DNA from: Armillaria gallica
Lineage: Eukaryota; Basidiomycota; Agaricomycetes; Agaricales; Physalacriaceae
Reading direction: 5' to 3'
DNA: 64,000 nucleotides
Assembly (NCBI GenBank): GCA_037576215.1
Contig: JBANDB010000002.1
Coordinates: 4,836,001 to 4,900,000, forward strand
Positions 23,945 through 36,580 of the stretch are shown piece after piece (within the stretch, counting starts at the first letter, position 1; every line of letters begins with the position of its first letter). The notes beneath the pieces were generated by a model. It did no database searches. It was not told the DNA's origin and saw only the letters and a list, made by a program, of their open reading frames with translations. The translations under genes and the position numbers were made by a program.

Positions 23945-25577
23945 TTAGTACGGGGCTAACGGAGAGCTAGGCGAGCTTGCCGCAGCAAGACGGCTTTCGA
24001 GGTTCCTGACATACAAAGCATCAGCGAATGGATAGGTAACAAGGTCTTAATACGACGCACCGAAGTGATTCTTCTTTCGCCAGAAGTTGTTGCCTCCTCT
24101 CATTGATCTCGCGTTGCACACGGAGTTCGACTTCACGCAGCTGGAGGTACCGCGTAAGTGGGAGACTCAGCAGAAAGCCTAGATAGCTTACCTTCTCTTC
24201 TTCACGGCGGAGCTGCTCTTCCTTCAGACGTACACTCTGATTAGCCAGATCCTCAGGAAGTAGACTCGAATCACTGCAGGTATTGACTGGTCAGCACAAG
24301 CTATCGAATAGGTATCGCAAGGCATACCGCGCATCAGAGTTAACACCGCGCGACAGTTTCTCCGTTCGGTAAGTCTCGTAAAGCACATCTTCGGTGAGTG
24401 TCTTCAAGTCGCCGAGATGAGAGCTTGAACGAATCGCTGTCAGGTGAAGCCAAATAAATGAATGAGATAACAGACCTCAAGATCGCGCTCCTCAATCGTG
24501 AAAAATCAGAGTGTTGCGGGTTGTCGACCTCAGCTATACCCCATGGGTACACCCTAGCGCGCACAGGTTCTCCGTCAAGTTCGATTTCCTCTTCTGATCC
24601 AATCACCGCGAAAGGCAGCATGGACTTTGGGCGCATCAGAAATATTGCGGCGGCTAGATGAAATACAAATTACCCGCAGTTCCATGTTTTCTTGAATAGT
24701 ATCTTCATCATCTTCCTCGACATCATAGGGGAAGTTGTATATGGGAATGTCGTAGTGTTCAATGTCTTCCATAGTCTGTCAACTTTAATGAGAAAGATAG
24801 AACACAGGAAACAGAAATCGCCTCACCCTCTTCTTGAAGGCTTTCAGTTCGCTCATTGTTAAAGAGTCCGCGCGTCCAATGACGGGAATAACGTTGACAC
24901 GAGGGGAGAGCCTTTGCATAAGGATTACGTCCATTTCCCTCAATCTGTAGAAGGAAACACGTAAGAAAAATATCCATGGGGTCGGGAAGACTACGCACGC
25001 ATGGCCGGTGGGAGGAATGAAATACAGCAAGGCGTGAACTCGACTGTCTTTGAACCGTGGGTTACGTTTGATACGAGACTGCTCAGCCAGAATGTCATCG
25101 TATTGACGTTCAAGATAATTGACGATTTCTTGAAACCTAAATGCGCAGTGTGAGTAGACCAAGCATAGGCAATACCTTAAAGAGATATTTGCTTACGCGG
25201 ACTCGTTGTCGATGTTATCGCCGAATCCTGGTGTGTCGACGACGGTGAGGGCAATTCGGATCCCATCCTCCTCGAGTTCTGCGAAAGAAAAAATCAATAT
25301 CTTTTCGATAAACTCGCCTGGCTTCCACGCACCGACATTATGAGGCTTGATTCGGATGGGCTCCTCAACGTGAGCATTGTGAGGGTCATCGCAGACTTTG
25401 TGAGAAAGGACGCCAGATTCGCAAAGAGTGTTAACAAAAGTTGTTCTGCCCGTTCCCGAGGCGCCTGAAAATAAAATCTTAACAAGCCTATCTAGCTGCC
25501 ATTGATGACGACGTACCAACGACCATAACGGTGAACTGGACGCCCTTGATTTTGTTTCCTCGTCGTCTGTAAGCCAT
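23945..25577 (-). CDS. CDC11: Septin, Cdc11-like
   Basis: GTP-binding filament protein of the septin ring, acting at sites of cytokinesis and polar growth. About nine introns. Motifs in order: MAYRRRGNKIKGVQFTVMVV; P-loop GASGTGRTT (G1); VVDTPGFGDNIDNES (G3); AEQSRIKRNPRFKDSRVHALL; PVIGRADSLTMSEL (the G4 position reads GRAD rather than the common AKAD); MEDIEHYDIPIYNFPYDVEE; LPFAVIGSEEEIE and RVYPWGIAEVDNPQHSDFS (septin unique element); and LYETYRTEKLSRG. It ends with a Glu/Arg/Gln-rich coiled coil and SSPSSPLAPY. The SGTGRTT loop and RNPRFKDSRVH resemble Cdc11 rather than Cdc3, Cdc10 or Cdc12. Starts 143 bp from TSR1 on the opposite strand. Confidence 0.9.
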
Positions 25578-25720
25578 GATAAGGTTCTTGTTTGGCGGTA
25601 GAAGATGATGGTCGTAACGAAGGGACCATGCACCAATATTATGGTGCCGGAGATTGCCGAAGCGCACGCGAGCGAGGAGGGTAATTTTTTGTTCGCCCCC
25701 ACGCTCATCACTCTGTCGAC

Positions 25721-28553
25721 ATGGGAGAAGGGCAGCACCACCACAGGCCGACGCTGAAGCAGGTGTGATAGACGATGAATTAATATTTGGGCATGTCCTA
25801 ATTGCTTTCAGCAAAATAAATCGTTCAAATCTAAGCACGCAACAAAATCATCGCTCAAGGACGCTGCAAAAGGTGAGTACCGCTTGCGTCTTATTGTCAA
25901 TGGTATTAAGAATTTTGCAGGTCGTGTGGCTCGTCAGTCACCTAAGGCTATCGTGTCGTCAAATACAGCCGCGCAAGCGAGACTGAACCGAAAAAACAAT
26001 GCGAAGCAGCAGCAGCTGAAAAAAAGAAATGCACTCGTTTCGGCAACCCGTGTATTCAACGGCGTCGACGGTGCACCTCGGATAGTCGCAGTCATTCCCC
26101 TTTCAGAGGATGTGAATGTCCATACCATCGTTTCTGCCCTTGTAGAATCCCTGGACGTATCGACCGACGGCTTTGTAGAAGGGGGACTCTGGAAAATGAG
26201 GTGCGTCGAAAATTCCTACGTTTCTGCTCGTGTTTGACTCAATCTGAAGGGCCGACCGCTTTAAAACATCGTTGCAGTTCATAAATGTGCCATACAGACA
26301 CATATATGCGGCCCTGGACGCGTGCAAAGTGGCCGACTACGTTGTCTTTGCACTGTCGACCACAGTCGAAGTCGATGGCTGGGGTGACACTCTCCTTCGT
26401 ACTCTACAAGCCCAGGGATTACCGGAAGTTGTAACTGTAGTCTCTCCGGATTCCTCAATTGACGTCAAAACGCGTCCAGGCATCATCAAGTCTTTGCTCT
26501 CCTTCATTCAATATTTCGTTCCTATTCAATCGAGAGTGTTTGACTTGGAATCCAGCTCTGACCGGTTGAACGCTTTGAGGGCCTTGTCAGAGGGTAAGCC
26601 TGCCGACGTTCGGTGGCGAGAAGGTCGGTCCTGGGTGCTCGGTGAACACCTTGCCTGGAGCGAAGATACTCTGCAGGTCACTGGCGTAGTTCGTGGCACT
26701 AGCATGTCTCCCAACAGGCTCGTGCACATACCGAACTTCGGGGATTTTCAAATTTCTAAGGTGTGCGGTATTCTGATAGCGTTGTACATTTATGAGAATC
26801 TTAACCAGATCATGTCGGCACCACTAACTCGACATTCAAAATCAAACCATCCTTCTATGGATGTCGAGCCAGTTAATCTGGCCGAACCCGACGCCTCGTC
26901 AGCCGATTCATTAGTGTCTTGTAATGACCCGGACGATATGGCCAACGAACAAACATGGCCCACCGAAGAGGAAATGAATGGCGCTCCCGGAGACGACGAC
27001 GGCGAGTACAGCCTACCTGAAGCCAAATCCGGTACAACGCCAAAGGTTGTGAAGCGCATACCGAAAGGCATGAGCGAGTACCAGGCATCATGGATCGTGG
27101 ATGAGAGCGATGATGAAGATGATGAAGGCGACGACGATGAAAGGAAGACGAAGAGATGGAGACCACAGGCGCCGAGGAAGAGGAGGAAATGGTCGACATG
27201 CAGATGGATGAAGATAATGATATGGAAACTGATGCTCGGCGGGGCGTCACTTTCCAAGACCTGGACCATGAAGAGGAATCTAAACAGTATGTTCCATTTC
27301 TCGTCTGCTTTACAAGGCAGTGGTCAAACCGTTTTAAAAGGTTGCAGTCATGGAGGAATCGAGAGCGGGAGGAAGAGAATGACCTCTCATTCCCAGATGA
27401 ACTCGACACCCCCAAGACGTGTCTGCACAAACGCGGTTCCAGAGGTTCCGCGGTATGCGATCCTTCCGAACGAGTCCCTGGGATCCATTTGAAAACCTTC
27501 CCCGGGACTACGCCCGGATTTTTCAATTCGAAGACTATAAACGAACGGAACGGAATATCAGACGGCGTGCGGAGCAGGAAAACACTGTCGTGGAAGTACG
27601 TTTACTGTATACTGGTTCATGTGGTTCTTTTATTGATATTTTACATGAAGCCGGGCACTAGGGTTACAGTTTACATCAACGGAGTGCCAGAGGATGCAGT
27701 AAAATGCTCTCCGCTTACTCTTTTCTCCCTCTTGCAACACGAACACAAGGTTTCAGTGCTTAATTTTACTGTCCAGCGGAACACCGAGTACGATGGAAGC
27801 GTTCGATCCAAGGTATGATGTCGTCGATGACATATGTCGTGAGCTCACCGCGGGCGATTTATAGGACCCTTTGATTCTTTGTGTGGGACCGCGGCGACTG
27901 AATGTCAACCCTATCTATAGCCAACATACACGAGGTGGCGGTAAAGGCGCTAACAACGTGCATAAATTCGAGCGATTCTTCCGACATGGTATCACAGCGG
28001 TTGCTACCACTTATGGGCCGGTAGTGTTTGGCAAGCAGCCCTGTGTTCTGCTGAGAGAGACTTCGGATTCGCAGGGTGCGTATAGAATATCGGGTTCCCG
28101 TCTTGTGAGAAAAATCATTTGACGGCCTGTTCTAGCTCCACACCTTGTGGCTATGGGCACCTTTCTTAATCCAGACACGACGCGTGTCATTGCGAAGCGC
28201 GTCATCTTAACAGGACACCCATTCAAAGTTCACAAAAAGACGGCAACAGTACGATATATGTTCTTCAATTCCGGTTGGTCTTACTTGTCCATTTGGGGTC
28301 TATCAACCGATGTTCTTGTCTAGATGACATCCACTACTTCAAACCAATACAATTGCATACCAAGCACGGCCGTGTAGGTCATATACGAGAATCGCTGGGA
28401 ACTCATGGTTATTTCAAGGCGCACTTTGATGGGCCCATCAATCAGATGGATACTGTGTGCATGTCCCTATACAAGCGCGTTTATCCCAAGTGGGCAACTA
28501 TTTGGAAAGGACCAATTGTTGGGGAAGAACCATCGGATACTATGGAGGAATGA
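25721..28553 (+). CDS. TSR1: Ribosome biogenesis protein TSR1, two frame breaks
   Basis: 40S pre-ribosome assembly factor of the Bms1/Tsr1 family. Exon 1 is [14 protein letters not shown]; exon 2 carries [20 protein letters not shown]. The GTPase-like but inactive domain follows ([33 protein letters not shown]). Next is [20 protein letters not shown], then an acidic insert, then [20 protein letters not shown] and [18 protein letters not shown]. It ends [15 protein letters not shown]. Two breaks are inferred, each fixed by one added base: in the acidic run at about 27140 (three A) and at 27409-27413 (five C), just before [11 protein letters not shown]. The gene is essential in yeast, so a true double frameshift is unlikely. 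Divergent from the septin gene. Confidence 0.9.
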
Positions 28554-30395
28554 TAGTAGGTCTAATGCGCGTGCTTGTTTTTGTACCCCAATCTGTCCCA
28601 TAGATTTACCCACTAGGTTGCCTCGACGCGCCCAAAACTACTTCGTGCATTGATTTCGATAAGTATGAATTGTCGCAATTGTAGTATCCTTGTGACCAAA
28701 ACCATCAATGGCTGATGTTACCGGAAAAATCACTACTGCGACTACTGCTGCAGGTCCGGAAAAGATTTGATGAACGGAAAGCCGGGCATACGAATTGATA
28801 GCAATATCAGAGACGGACGAATGTGGCAGAGCTTCCTCCAGATCTTGTGGTAGAGTTGAACGGATTTGCGGAACGGCCGCATGATAGAGTCGGGTAAGAA
28901 GCAGCAGCAAGATTTAACAGTCTTCAATCAAGGTTCGATCTCAATGGACTCGACTTGTATGCGGCAAAGTGCCGGCAGTTCTCTTTGAAATTGGAGGGAT
29001 GGTGAAACCTCAAACTTAACACGCGGCGGGCACAGCTCCCCGCCTACATTGCTCGTTAACTATCGCTTGCCCGTTCGGTTCGTGGCTCGGTCTGGCGAGG
29101 GACGCTGACACTAGTGACTGTGGTCTTTGGCGACCTTATCTGCCAGTTCGCATCACCATCAGTAACACTAGTTCTGAGATCTATAGAACACAAAGAGCCA
29201 CAAATCTTGGCACGTAAATGCTTGCTCTTATTATAAAATGCATTTGACATCGCTTTTCCTGTAGTCATCCACGCACCAACTCAGGGAGTTCGTTCGTCTT
29301 GAAGTCTGTATTTAATACATGCATTGACATTTAGGTGCGACGGATAACTCTGCTCTATTCTCAAGTAAGTACGGCAATCCGTCAGAAGAGACTCTATCTC
29401 ATGGGAAGGTGAAGAGAGTCGGTGTTTTACGAAGACTTAATTGCGTGGTTGAAGCTAAACACCGCGAACGTCAGCACCCTAGATCCAAGAGTTCCGCTCC
29501 AATCTTTCCCCTCTTCTCGCAGTCCATATCCAGGTTGCCAAGCTGTGACCTTCCTGAGACTCCAAGAGGGATGTCGGATAAATTCTCGATTATCAACCTG
29601 ATCGTCCCACTCCAAGACTTACTGGCAGGCTATATGACAATAGACATCGCACCACTCCGCAATGCACATTCGACGTCTTCGAATTCACGTCACCAGTCTT
29701 CTACCTTGGTGTTGTTTCCCTCCCAGAATGGAGTTCACATTTGTGGCTATCAGCATGCCAAGAATGAAAACAACTGTCCCCATTCATTTGACCGAGACGC
29801 ATCCGCCTGTGCCCATGAATAACTTTGGAGGGCGGTTAGCGTTATCATAGCGGCTTCCCATTCATCCGGCATGCCCAACAGTACTACCGCTTGTCCCCAC
29901 CGGTCCGTATAACGAGAATAGACTAGCATTCGATGTTGAGGCGATGATCTCCATCACGTCGCTCCGCTGAAAACACGATTAGATGCTTGTTACGTGCCGA
30001 CATCGTCACTAACAGAGTATGGAAATTTGATTCATGACCACGGCAATGAAGTATGTTCTATTCTCCATTATTCCATGGTTTTGCTAAACGCCGGACGCTC
30101 TAACATCATCCCGACGAACTTCAAATATCCCGCCGTTCACACTGGCTTTCCGAATAAGTTCCAACCCGAATGTCACGGATCTAACACGACACATTTCCGA
30201 GTCGCTAATTAATAATATCAACAGATCTTTGTCTTTAAGGCGCGAATAATCAATTTCAGCAATCTTTCCGACTCGCTCACCGACGTCGGGTTGCTTTGTA
30301 CGCACTACACAGTATATAAAGGTTGTATACCACTGGTCAATGCCAGTATTCAACAACACCTCAGCATTTCTTATTTTCTCCCATCCCTTCACAGC
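28554..30395. other. Gene-poor intergenic region
   Basis: No recognisable gene. Several open frames of 60-140 codons occur but lack family motifs and consistent codon composition. The right end is the promoter of the GST-like gene with a TATA box at 30313. Confidence 0.45.
30313..30320 (+). promoter_or_regulatory. TATA box of the GST-like gene
   Basis: TATATAAA sits 76 bp before the ATG at 30396, the same spacing as at the first WOPR gene, and is followed by pyrimidine-rich sequence. Confidence 0.6.
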
Positions 30396-31321
30396 ATGTC
30401 TCCTACTCTTTATACCTTTGGCGGATCCGTCTGGTCCGCGGCTCCTGAGCTTGCCATGTAAGATTTGCATTCCTACACGAAACCGTGTCCTGACCCTTTC
30501 ACAGTGCTGAACTCTACCCCACAAACGCCATCGCCACAAAGACTGTCAATCTCGTGAACGGCGAAAACTTTGACCCTCATTCATTGACGTCAACCCATCT
30601 GCCACCCTTCCAACACTTACTGCGGACGGAAAGTCCTATCAGAACACTACAGATGTGATTTCTTACCTCGTCGCCAACGCTCCAAAACCGCTCTCCACAC
30701 CAACCTCTCACAAATCCATCATCCAACAGGTTCATGAAGACCAATACGACCCTAACTTTGCGCTGCTACTCATCCGCGATGATGCCGAGCTTGTAGCCAA
30801 AGCTGGGGCGTTGCCCAAGACCTTTGTCGAGAACCGTGGGTAAAACACCTCTTCCTTTACCTTCATGTACTGACATATTTACATTTTCAGGTCAAGCCGC
30901 CCTTGTAAAGCACTCCCAGGATCCGGCCAACTCCCGCCATGCAACTTTCTACGCCGAAAAGCTTGCCGGGAACGGGGCACTCCTTGATATATACACGGGT
31001 ACGAACAAAGATCCCTCTTCATTTTACGCCCAGTCCCAGGAACATTTTGCCAACCTTAAATCTTATCTCTATGCTATTCTCCCCTCCGTCCTTCCTGCTG
31101 ACGGATTTATCGCTGGAGCGACTCCAGGCGAAGCCGATTTCCATGTCGCTGCATGGTTGACGCGTATCTCTGCCACGTCTGGAGCGACCAATGCTGCTGA
31201 CGCTCTTGTGGCCTTGGAGAAGAGTTTCGGTGAGCCTCTTCCCGAGGTCGTGAGGAAATACGCTAGGGCTTGGATTGTAAGAGACAGCTGGAAGAAGGTG
31301 TATGCTGAAGGATTACATTAG
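30396..31321 (+). CDS. Glutathione S-transferase-like protein, one frame break
   Basis: Thioredoxin-fold N-terminal and alpha-helical C-terminal GST layout. It starts MSPTLYTFGGSVWSAAPELA. After one intron come TKTVNLVNGENFDP and, in another frame, FIDVNPSATLPTLTADGKSY and NTTDVISYLV. The C-terminal domain follows: SIIQQVHEDQYDPNFALLLI and, after an intron, QAALVKHSQDPANSRHATFY, FIAGATPGEADFHVAAWLTR and YARAWIVRDSWKKVYAEGLH. The frame changes at CCC 30574-30576; one extra C restores the usual FDPSFIDVNPSATLPTL order. About 260 residues. It resembles uncharacterised fungal GST-like proteins; the substrate is unknown. A TATA box and short leader suggest a regulated or highly expressed gene. Confidence 0.85.
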
Positions 31322-32722
31322 AGAATCATTTTTCATCAGTGCCAATGCTTATGCAATAGAGTTGTAAACTAAGCGTCTACTATATTCATGTACTACCAGT
31401 CCTGATGTGTGTATTCATTCGGCTTGACAATTAACGTTCCTGTTGACGTATATGTGGCGCGTTCTATTTGTCCCGCACAGATCCCCCTTCCCCGCGTTTA
31501 TGCCTATGAGATTGAAAGCCGCGCGCCCTTGAAAGCAGAAGCATCAATGCAAATCGGATGTATCACCTAGTGTCTTGCTGTAGTTCCGGCGTGTCGTTGA
31601 ATATCAATACTTCCTGAGGTCTGTCAGATCTGATGCTTCAAGTTCTTGGATGCTTCTGTCTAATAATGGAGAAGCTATTCGGTCTGTAAAGTTGATGTTC
31701 AAGCCAGTCAGGCTGTCACGGTACCTAGGTCGCAGATCAAGAAGGCGGACCGTAGACCCGCTTGAACCCCTAATCTTGGAAGCAAATTTCAAGCAAATTT
31801 AAGGATATTGTAGCACCACGAACTACACCAAAGTCGAGTCATATGCAATAATAGCCATATGCCTGATATAATCTATCATCCGTGAGCAGTCATTCTTTTT
31901 GGGAGTGCTTGCCATTGTTGTGCGGCGTGGGCAACGGAAATTGAAGAACGAAGAATATTGGATGCATAAGCAGCATAAGAGCAGAAGATAAGCAGCACCC
32001 ATGTTCTTAGCAATTTGATTTTCAAAAAGTTTGCTGTCAAGTTGAATAAACAGCGATGAGACTAACGGTGACCTAGTTTTTGGATCTTTGGAACCTTTTA
32101 ACTTAAAGAGTCTTACTTCGTTGTTATGTTATGGCATGCGGTTCAATAAAACTCCGACCTGCCAACTCCACTTCCTGATGGGAGGGTTGGGCATGACTCA
32201 ACATGTGCATACTTGTGCGACCTAACTTGTGAAATATAATTATAAATCCGGTCTCAAGCCCGATTCCTTTGGTTGTCATTGACAGCCTGAGTATTCCAGT
32301 GTCAAACCGCCCGAATATAAGATTGTATCAGCCTGATTTTTGACTGTAGAATATTTCCAAGTAGAAGCTTGAAGCCTCTCGAGAGACGACTCGTGATTGC
32401 CAGGAAGGAGCGCGGACGTCATACCCTGGGATCTCGTCGGCTCGTCGTCGTCGCCCATTCGTGAGACCGCCAATGAGTCGACGACAATTCAGTAGCCCGG
32501 ACCAAAAAATCGTAAATCACTTTACAGCGTGTACGGAAAATACCACGAAAACAATGAGAATATTGTACAGTAGGCAGCAATGAACTTCATGTAGCAAAAC
32601 GAGTTATCCCATCAATATCTATGCTGATAGGAAACGGATGTCAGCGACGAGTTGGGACATCCTTAAAATTGGTCAACTCACAGGCCGAAGATAGAAAAAC
32701 GGTACAAATCATCGTTGTGGTG
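31322..32722. other. Intergenic region
   Basis: AT-rich, no recognisable gene. The left part is the downstream region of the GST-like gene; the rest shows only short open frames. Confidence 0.45.
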
Positions 32723-32997
32723 TTATGCGACCAGTGAGCTTGCGCTTGGTTTCGTCTGTGGTTCGGAAAACCTAGCGGATGATTGGACTGAGAAAACCGA
32801 TTCGTGAGACTGTCAAGCGACGATAGCGGAGAAGAAAACGTACATATGCTTTGGGAGACGTTAGGCGGTACTTTGGATGCAGCGACCTTATCAGGCGATA
32901 TGTGCGCACTATACGTAGCGAATTGGCGAAGGGTGTAGGCCGCCAGCTCTCGGGAATACCGTAGTTTCTCTGCCTCAAAGGTCGACGAGGCAGTCAT
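32723..32997 (-). CDS. Small hypothetical protein
   Basis: I do not recognise it. An open first exon encodes MTASSTFEAEKLRYSRELAA, YTLRQFATYSAHISPD and VPPNVSQSI. A strong donor (GTACGT) and a 56-nt intron ending TTCTCAG would join it to a short exon ending QTKPSASSLVA and TAA at 32723-32725, giving about 70 residues. Without splicing, the first exon runs on for about 138 codons in total. It is soluble and Ser/Ala-rich, with no signal peptide or membrane segment. It lies just downstream of, and on the same strand as, the CLC channel gene. The first exon has protein-like composition but no homology is claimed. Confidence 0.45.
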
Positions 32998-33174
32998 AAT
33001 TGTGGGAGAATAAGATGAGCACTGTGAGCGCCTAATTTGAACAGCCGGAGATTTCAATAGGAAGACCGGACGTCTTTATACAGGATTTCGCGCCTGCCAC
33101 TAAAGCCCGGACATGACGTCACGGAGATCGGGGTTTTGCCAAAATATAATAATTAAAGAATTGAATACAAATAT

Positions 33175-36100
33175 TCACCGGCGGGGACGATCCCTAAACG
33201 GACGGAGAAGGTTAGGACTCCACGATACGATTCGTCGAACAATATCAGAAGTCCACGTCCATAGCTCCTCTAGTAGCCCATCTAGGCCCCCACGTTCATC
33301 GAAAGATAGTTCATGTTCGGGTTTTTCAGTCGCAATGAATCGAAGGACGTCTTTCACAGTTACCAGTCCTGTGAGCATGCCATGATCCTCGACTAATATA
33401 ACTCGAGGTCTGCATATTAAGGATTCAATCTACGCCAAATCATGAAATTGGAATGAGTCATACCCCATTTTTTTGAAAAGCTGCATCACAATCTCTAAGG
33501 GAAGTTGCCGTGATACCGTCATCGGCGTCTGTGGAGCGGTGTGGGGATGAGAAAGAAATTCCCCGAGGAATCAATACACACTTGGTTAACCCAGGGCCAG
33601 AACTTCAGGCCTTCATTGAATGTCGCCGTTTGTAATATTGTTTCGAGAAGTCCTCCTCAATACCCACGGATCCAGCTGGCATGTTCAGACGCTCCCTTTC
33701 ACGGTCGTCGGACATAAAAGAACATGGGGTGTCTGAGTCGACATCCTGGATCTTCCTGAAACGATCTGACACTCGAGATTAAGTAAAAGCGGGGTGCAAT
33801 AGCCTGCCTACACACCGAGAATGAACTGTAGTTCGGCACGTCCGATGTAGCCTATCAGAGTCCGGAAACCGTCGGCGGATACTATGGGAAACCCTTTTAC
33901 ATCCGTAGCAGCAAGAATCGCCTCTGGTGTTTCAATACCATCAGCAATCACTGACCGGTAACTTCGGAGGCACTTACCGACGTCCTTAACCTGCATACCG
34001 GTCTCAGTTAAAACGTGCAATTCATTTCGCATCACCGCAGATACTACGAACACATCAGATGTGAATAAAAGCCCGTAACAACATGACGCACTGGAAACGT
34101 TGTAGGCATGGTCTTCTTTTTCTAGGAAAGGGAAGCCGTTAAACCTGATCATTTCGTCAGCGATTCCGTTGGTGCCTAGCAGGTCACCGACGGCTTTGGT
34201 CACTAAGAGAACGATCTACAGTGCATATCGAATCATTCATATTGACATCAAGGACTACAAAAATTCTTACCATTGTTGGCAAGATGTATGTCAGGGCGCC
34301 CGTTAGCTCGAACATGATTACAACGACGGTGACCGTTATTCTCATAACACCGCTACGAAGCGTCGTCAAGATGAGTTGTATACTAGTCGTAAGATTTACC
34401 TGAGGGCCGCAGCTGCACCTAGAAAAGCGTATGTCCCTGGGGTGATACAGGGTATATTAGGGTCGCACCAAGCGAAGATGCCTGATTGAGGATAGGCTCT
34501 GTCATCGAGTTAATACATAGTGGAGCTTTAGCAAATAGCACTGACCGATACATAGCCCGGACAATGATGCCGACCATTCTTCCAAACGTAGCACCGATCG
34601 CCATTGAGGGGACGAATATACCAGCAGGAACTTTACAACCATACGAGATCACGACCAAGGCAGTCCGTATCAAAGTCGCTAGTATGAGCGAGTTCGCTAC
34701 TCGCCACTGAGTGGCCGTTCTGAACATGTATGGGCATCATTGTCACACAAGATTTTGAGAATGGCTTACTGGCAGATGTTATCAACATCTCCTTCACATT
34801 CCCGAAATAGAATTGCCATGCTTTCAGTCATATCTATGCGCAGAAAGCGGTTGGGGTACCCTATGATGGCCGTCAAGGTCGCCAGAGTGACGGCCTCTGC
34901 CACGCCATGTTTAGCCAGGAACTTTCGACGAAAGGCGGCCGCTTGAAGGTTGAATTTGACAACAAAGGCTCCATACAAACCCTGATGTATTATGAGACAG
35001 GGAACTGATACGAGATTTCGCGCTCACACCAAATATTCCAAGCACAATGAAAAATATAATTTCAAAGAAATGCCAATCGCGATCATATGTGACCTGGAAC
35101 AGTACCAGTTTACCTGTGCGGAAAGGGTTCATGGCCTATGGTGCGCCATATGAGTGAGGGATTTCTGCCTGTCTAATTGCGATAACTCACCGACAAAGTG
35201 ACCGTGGCCATCAATGCGCAGAAAAAACTCCGCCACATAGTCCGGATACTGAAAGCATGACTCATTTCCTGAATAACAAAGTCAGGAGACGGCACCGAAT
35301 ACGTGAAGTGTATGCTAGACACCTCAATGGAAAATAGAACACCGCCAATGGGCGAACCAAAAGCCACTGCTACACCGGCCGCACTGGCTGCGGTTATGAT
35401 TTCACGCATTTTCCCTGCAAGTCGCCGGCGTTCAGCTGTCATGGAACATGGGAGCTGTTAGAGAGGGGCGGACCTTCGCTACGAGAAAACCGCTGGAATA
35501 GTCCAGCAACCAGATAGCCTATACAGCAAGCCACATGTACAGATGGTCCTTCTTTACCGACAGACAGCCCCGACGCAATTACTAGAGGCTACACAAGATA
35601 AGACGCGTCAATGAGCCTATTCAATGACTCACCAGAGTTATGCTCTTTATGAAAAATGTCGCGAAACCGAGGAAGCCTTGCATAATAAATCCGGCTAGAA
35701 TACATTTAATTTCCGAAATGCCAGATCCTGCAGCATATTTGGCCAGAGAACGGACGAGGTGGGCAGCCGTGAAAGAGAACGCGGCCTCGGGGTGGGTTAG
35801 TAAATTACAATTATGCTGAGAGCAGACATACCGCGAACAACACATAGATGAAATATCGTGCCGGAGTGACTGTACTCCAAGGATGCCACGAATCACAGGC
35901 GTCTGTCTCCTCCTCCTCGATTTCCCAACAGCAGAACTGCTGATTTAGCCACCACCCATCGGAACAATATCCCATCTTTATGTCAGACAGCCATTCCGTG
36001 ACGATTGAAATGATTGCAGCATTCAAGCCAATGCAAACTCCTGTGAAGCAGAGTTCTCGTTTTTACTGCAAGTTGTGTGTTGCGTGAACGACGCACCGAC

Positions 36101-36435
36101 AAGACTGACGACAAACCAACTCTGTCCTGTCCTCACAGCCCTTTTAACTTGCGCCCATAGCCACGAAAAGGTGACGTGCCGTCCACGTAGTGCAGCGTAT
36201 TCATTCCGCGCGTTCCGAATGCGCCTATTCCGTTCCAAGATAGCGTCCTGGATCCAGTCTGCAGTAATTCATTTCAGGACCTTCGAGAGTCACATCTTCG
36301 ATATCCTCCACGAACCTATCGTAGTGAAGTCTTCATATCGTCTAGTCATGGACATCTCTTCAGCAGACTTTAACTGCGGGTCGACTCACGTACCCACCTA
36401 ATTTGTTCGAGCTCTTCGTCAGCTTCTTCGTTCAT
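33175..36435 (-). CDS. GEF1: CLC-family chloride channel/transporter with CBS domains
   Basis: Membrane anion transporter, probably of endosomes or Golgi like yeast Gef1. The N-terminus reads [23 protein letters not shown], matching the family lead-in, followed by about ten membrane segments. Signatures: [40 protein letters not shown] (the Glu of GKEGP is the gating glutamate typical of Cl-/H+ exchangers), [20 protein letters not shown] and [20 protein letters not shown]. Two CBS motifs lie at the C-terminus ([20 protein letters not shown] and [19 protein letters not shown]). Many introns. The start is uncertain: ATG at 36433-36435 follows a possible 3' splice site, so an upstream exon may exist. 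A frame change at 33641-33643 between EEDFSK and [16 protein letters not shown] may be one missing base. Confidence 0.88.
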
Positions 36436-36580
36436 CTGTTACCATTCACGTCGCTGCGGTCGCGTTCAGCGAGTAAGGGGTGGATAGTGAAACGAGTACT
36501 GTGCTGTATGCTTGGTGGTATGGATGCAACCAGGGCAGGTGGCTGTGCGGAATCGCTCGGACAATGCCGACTGACCCTCT

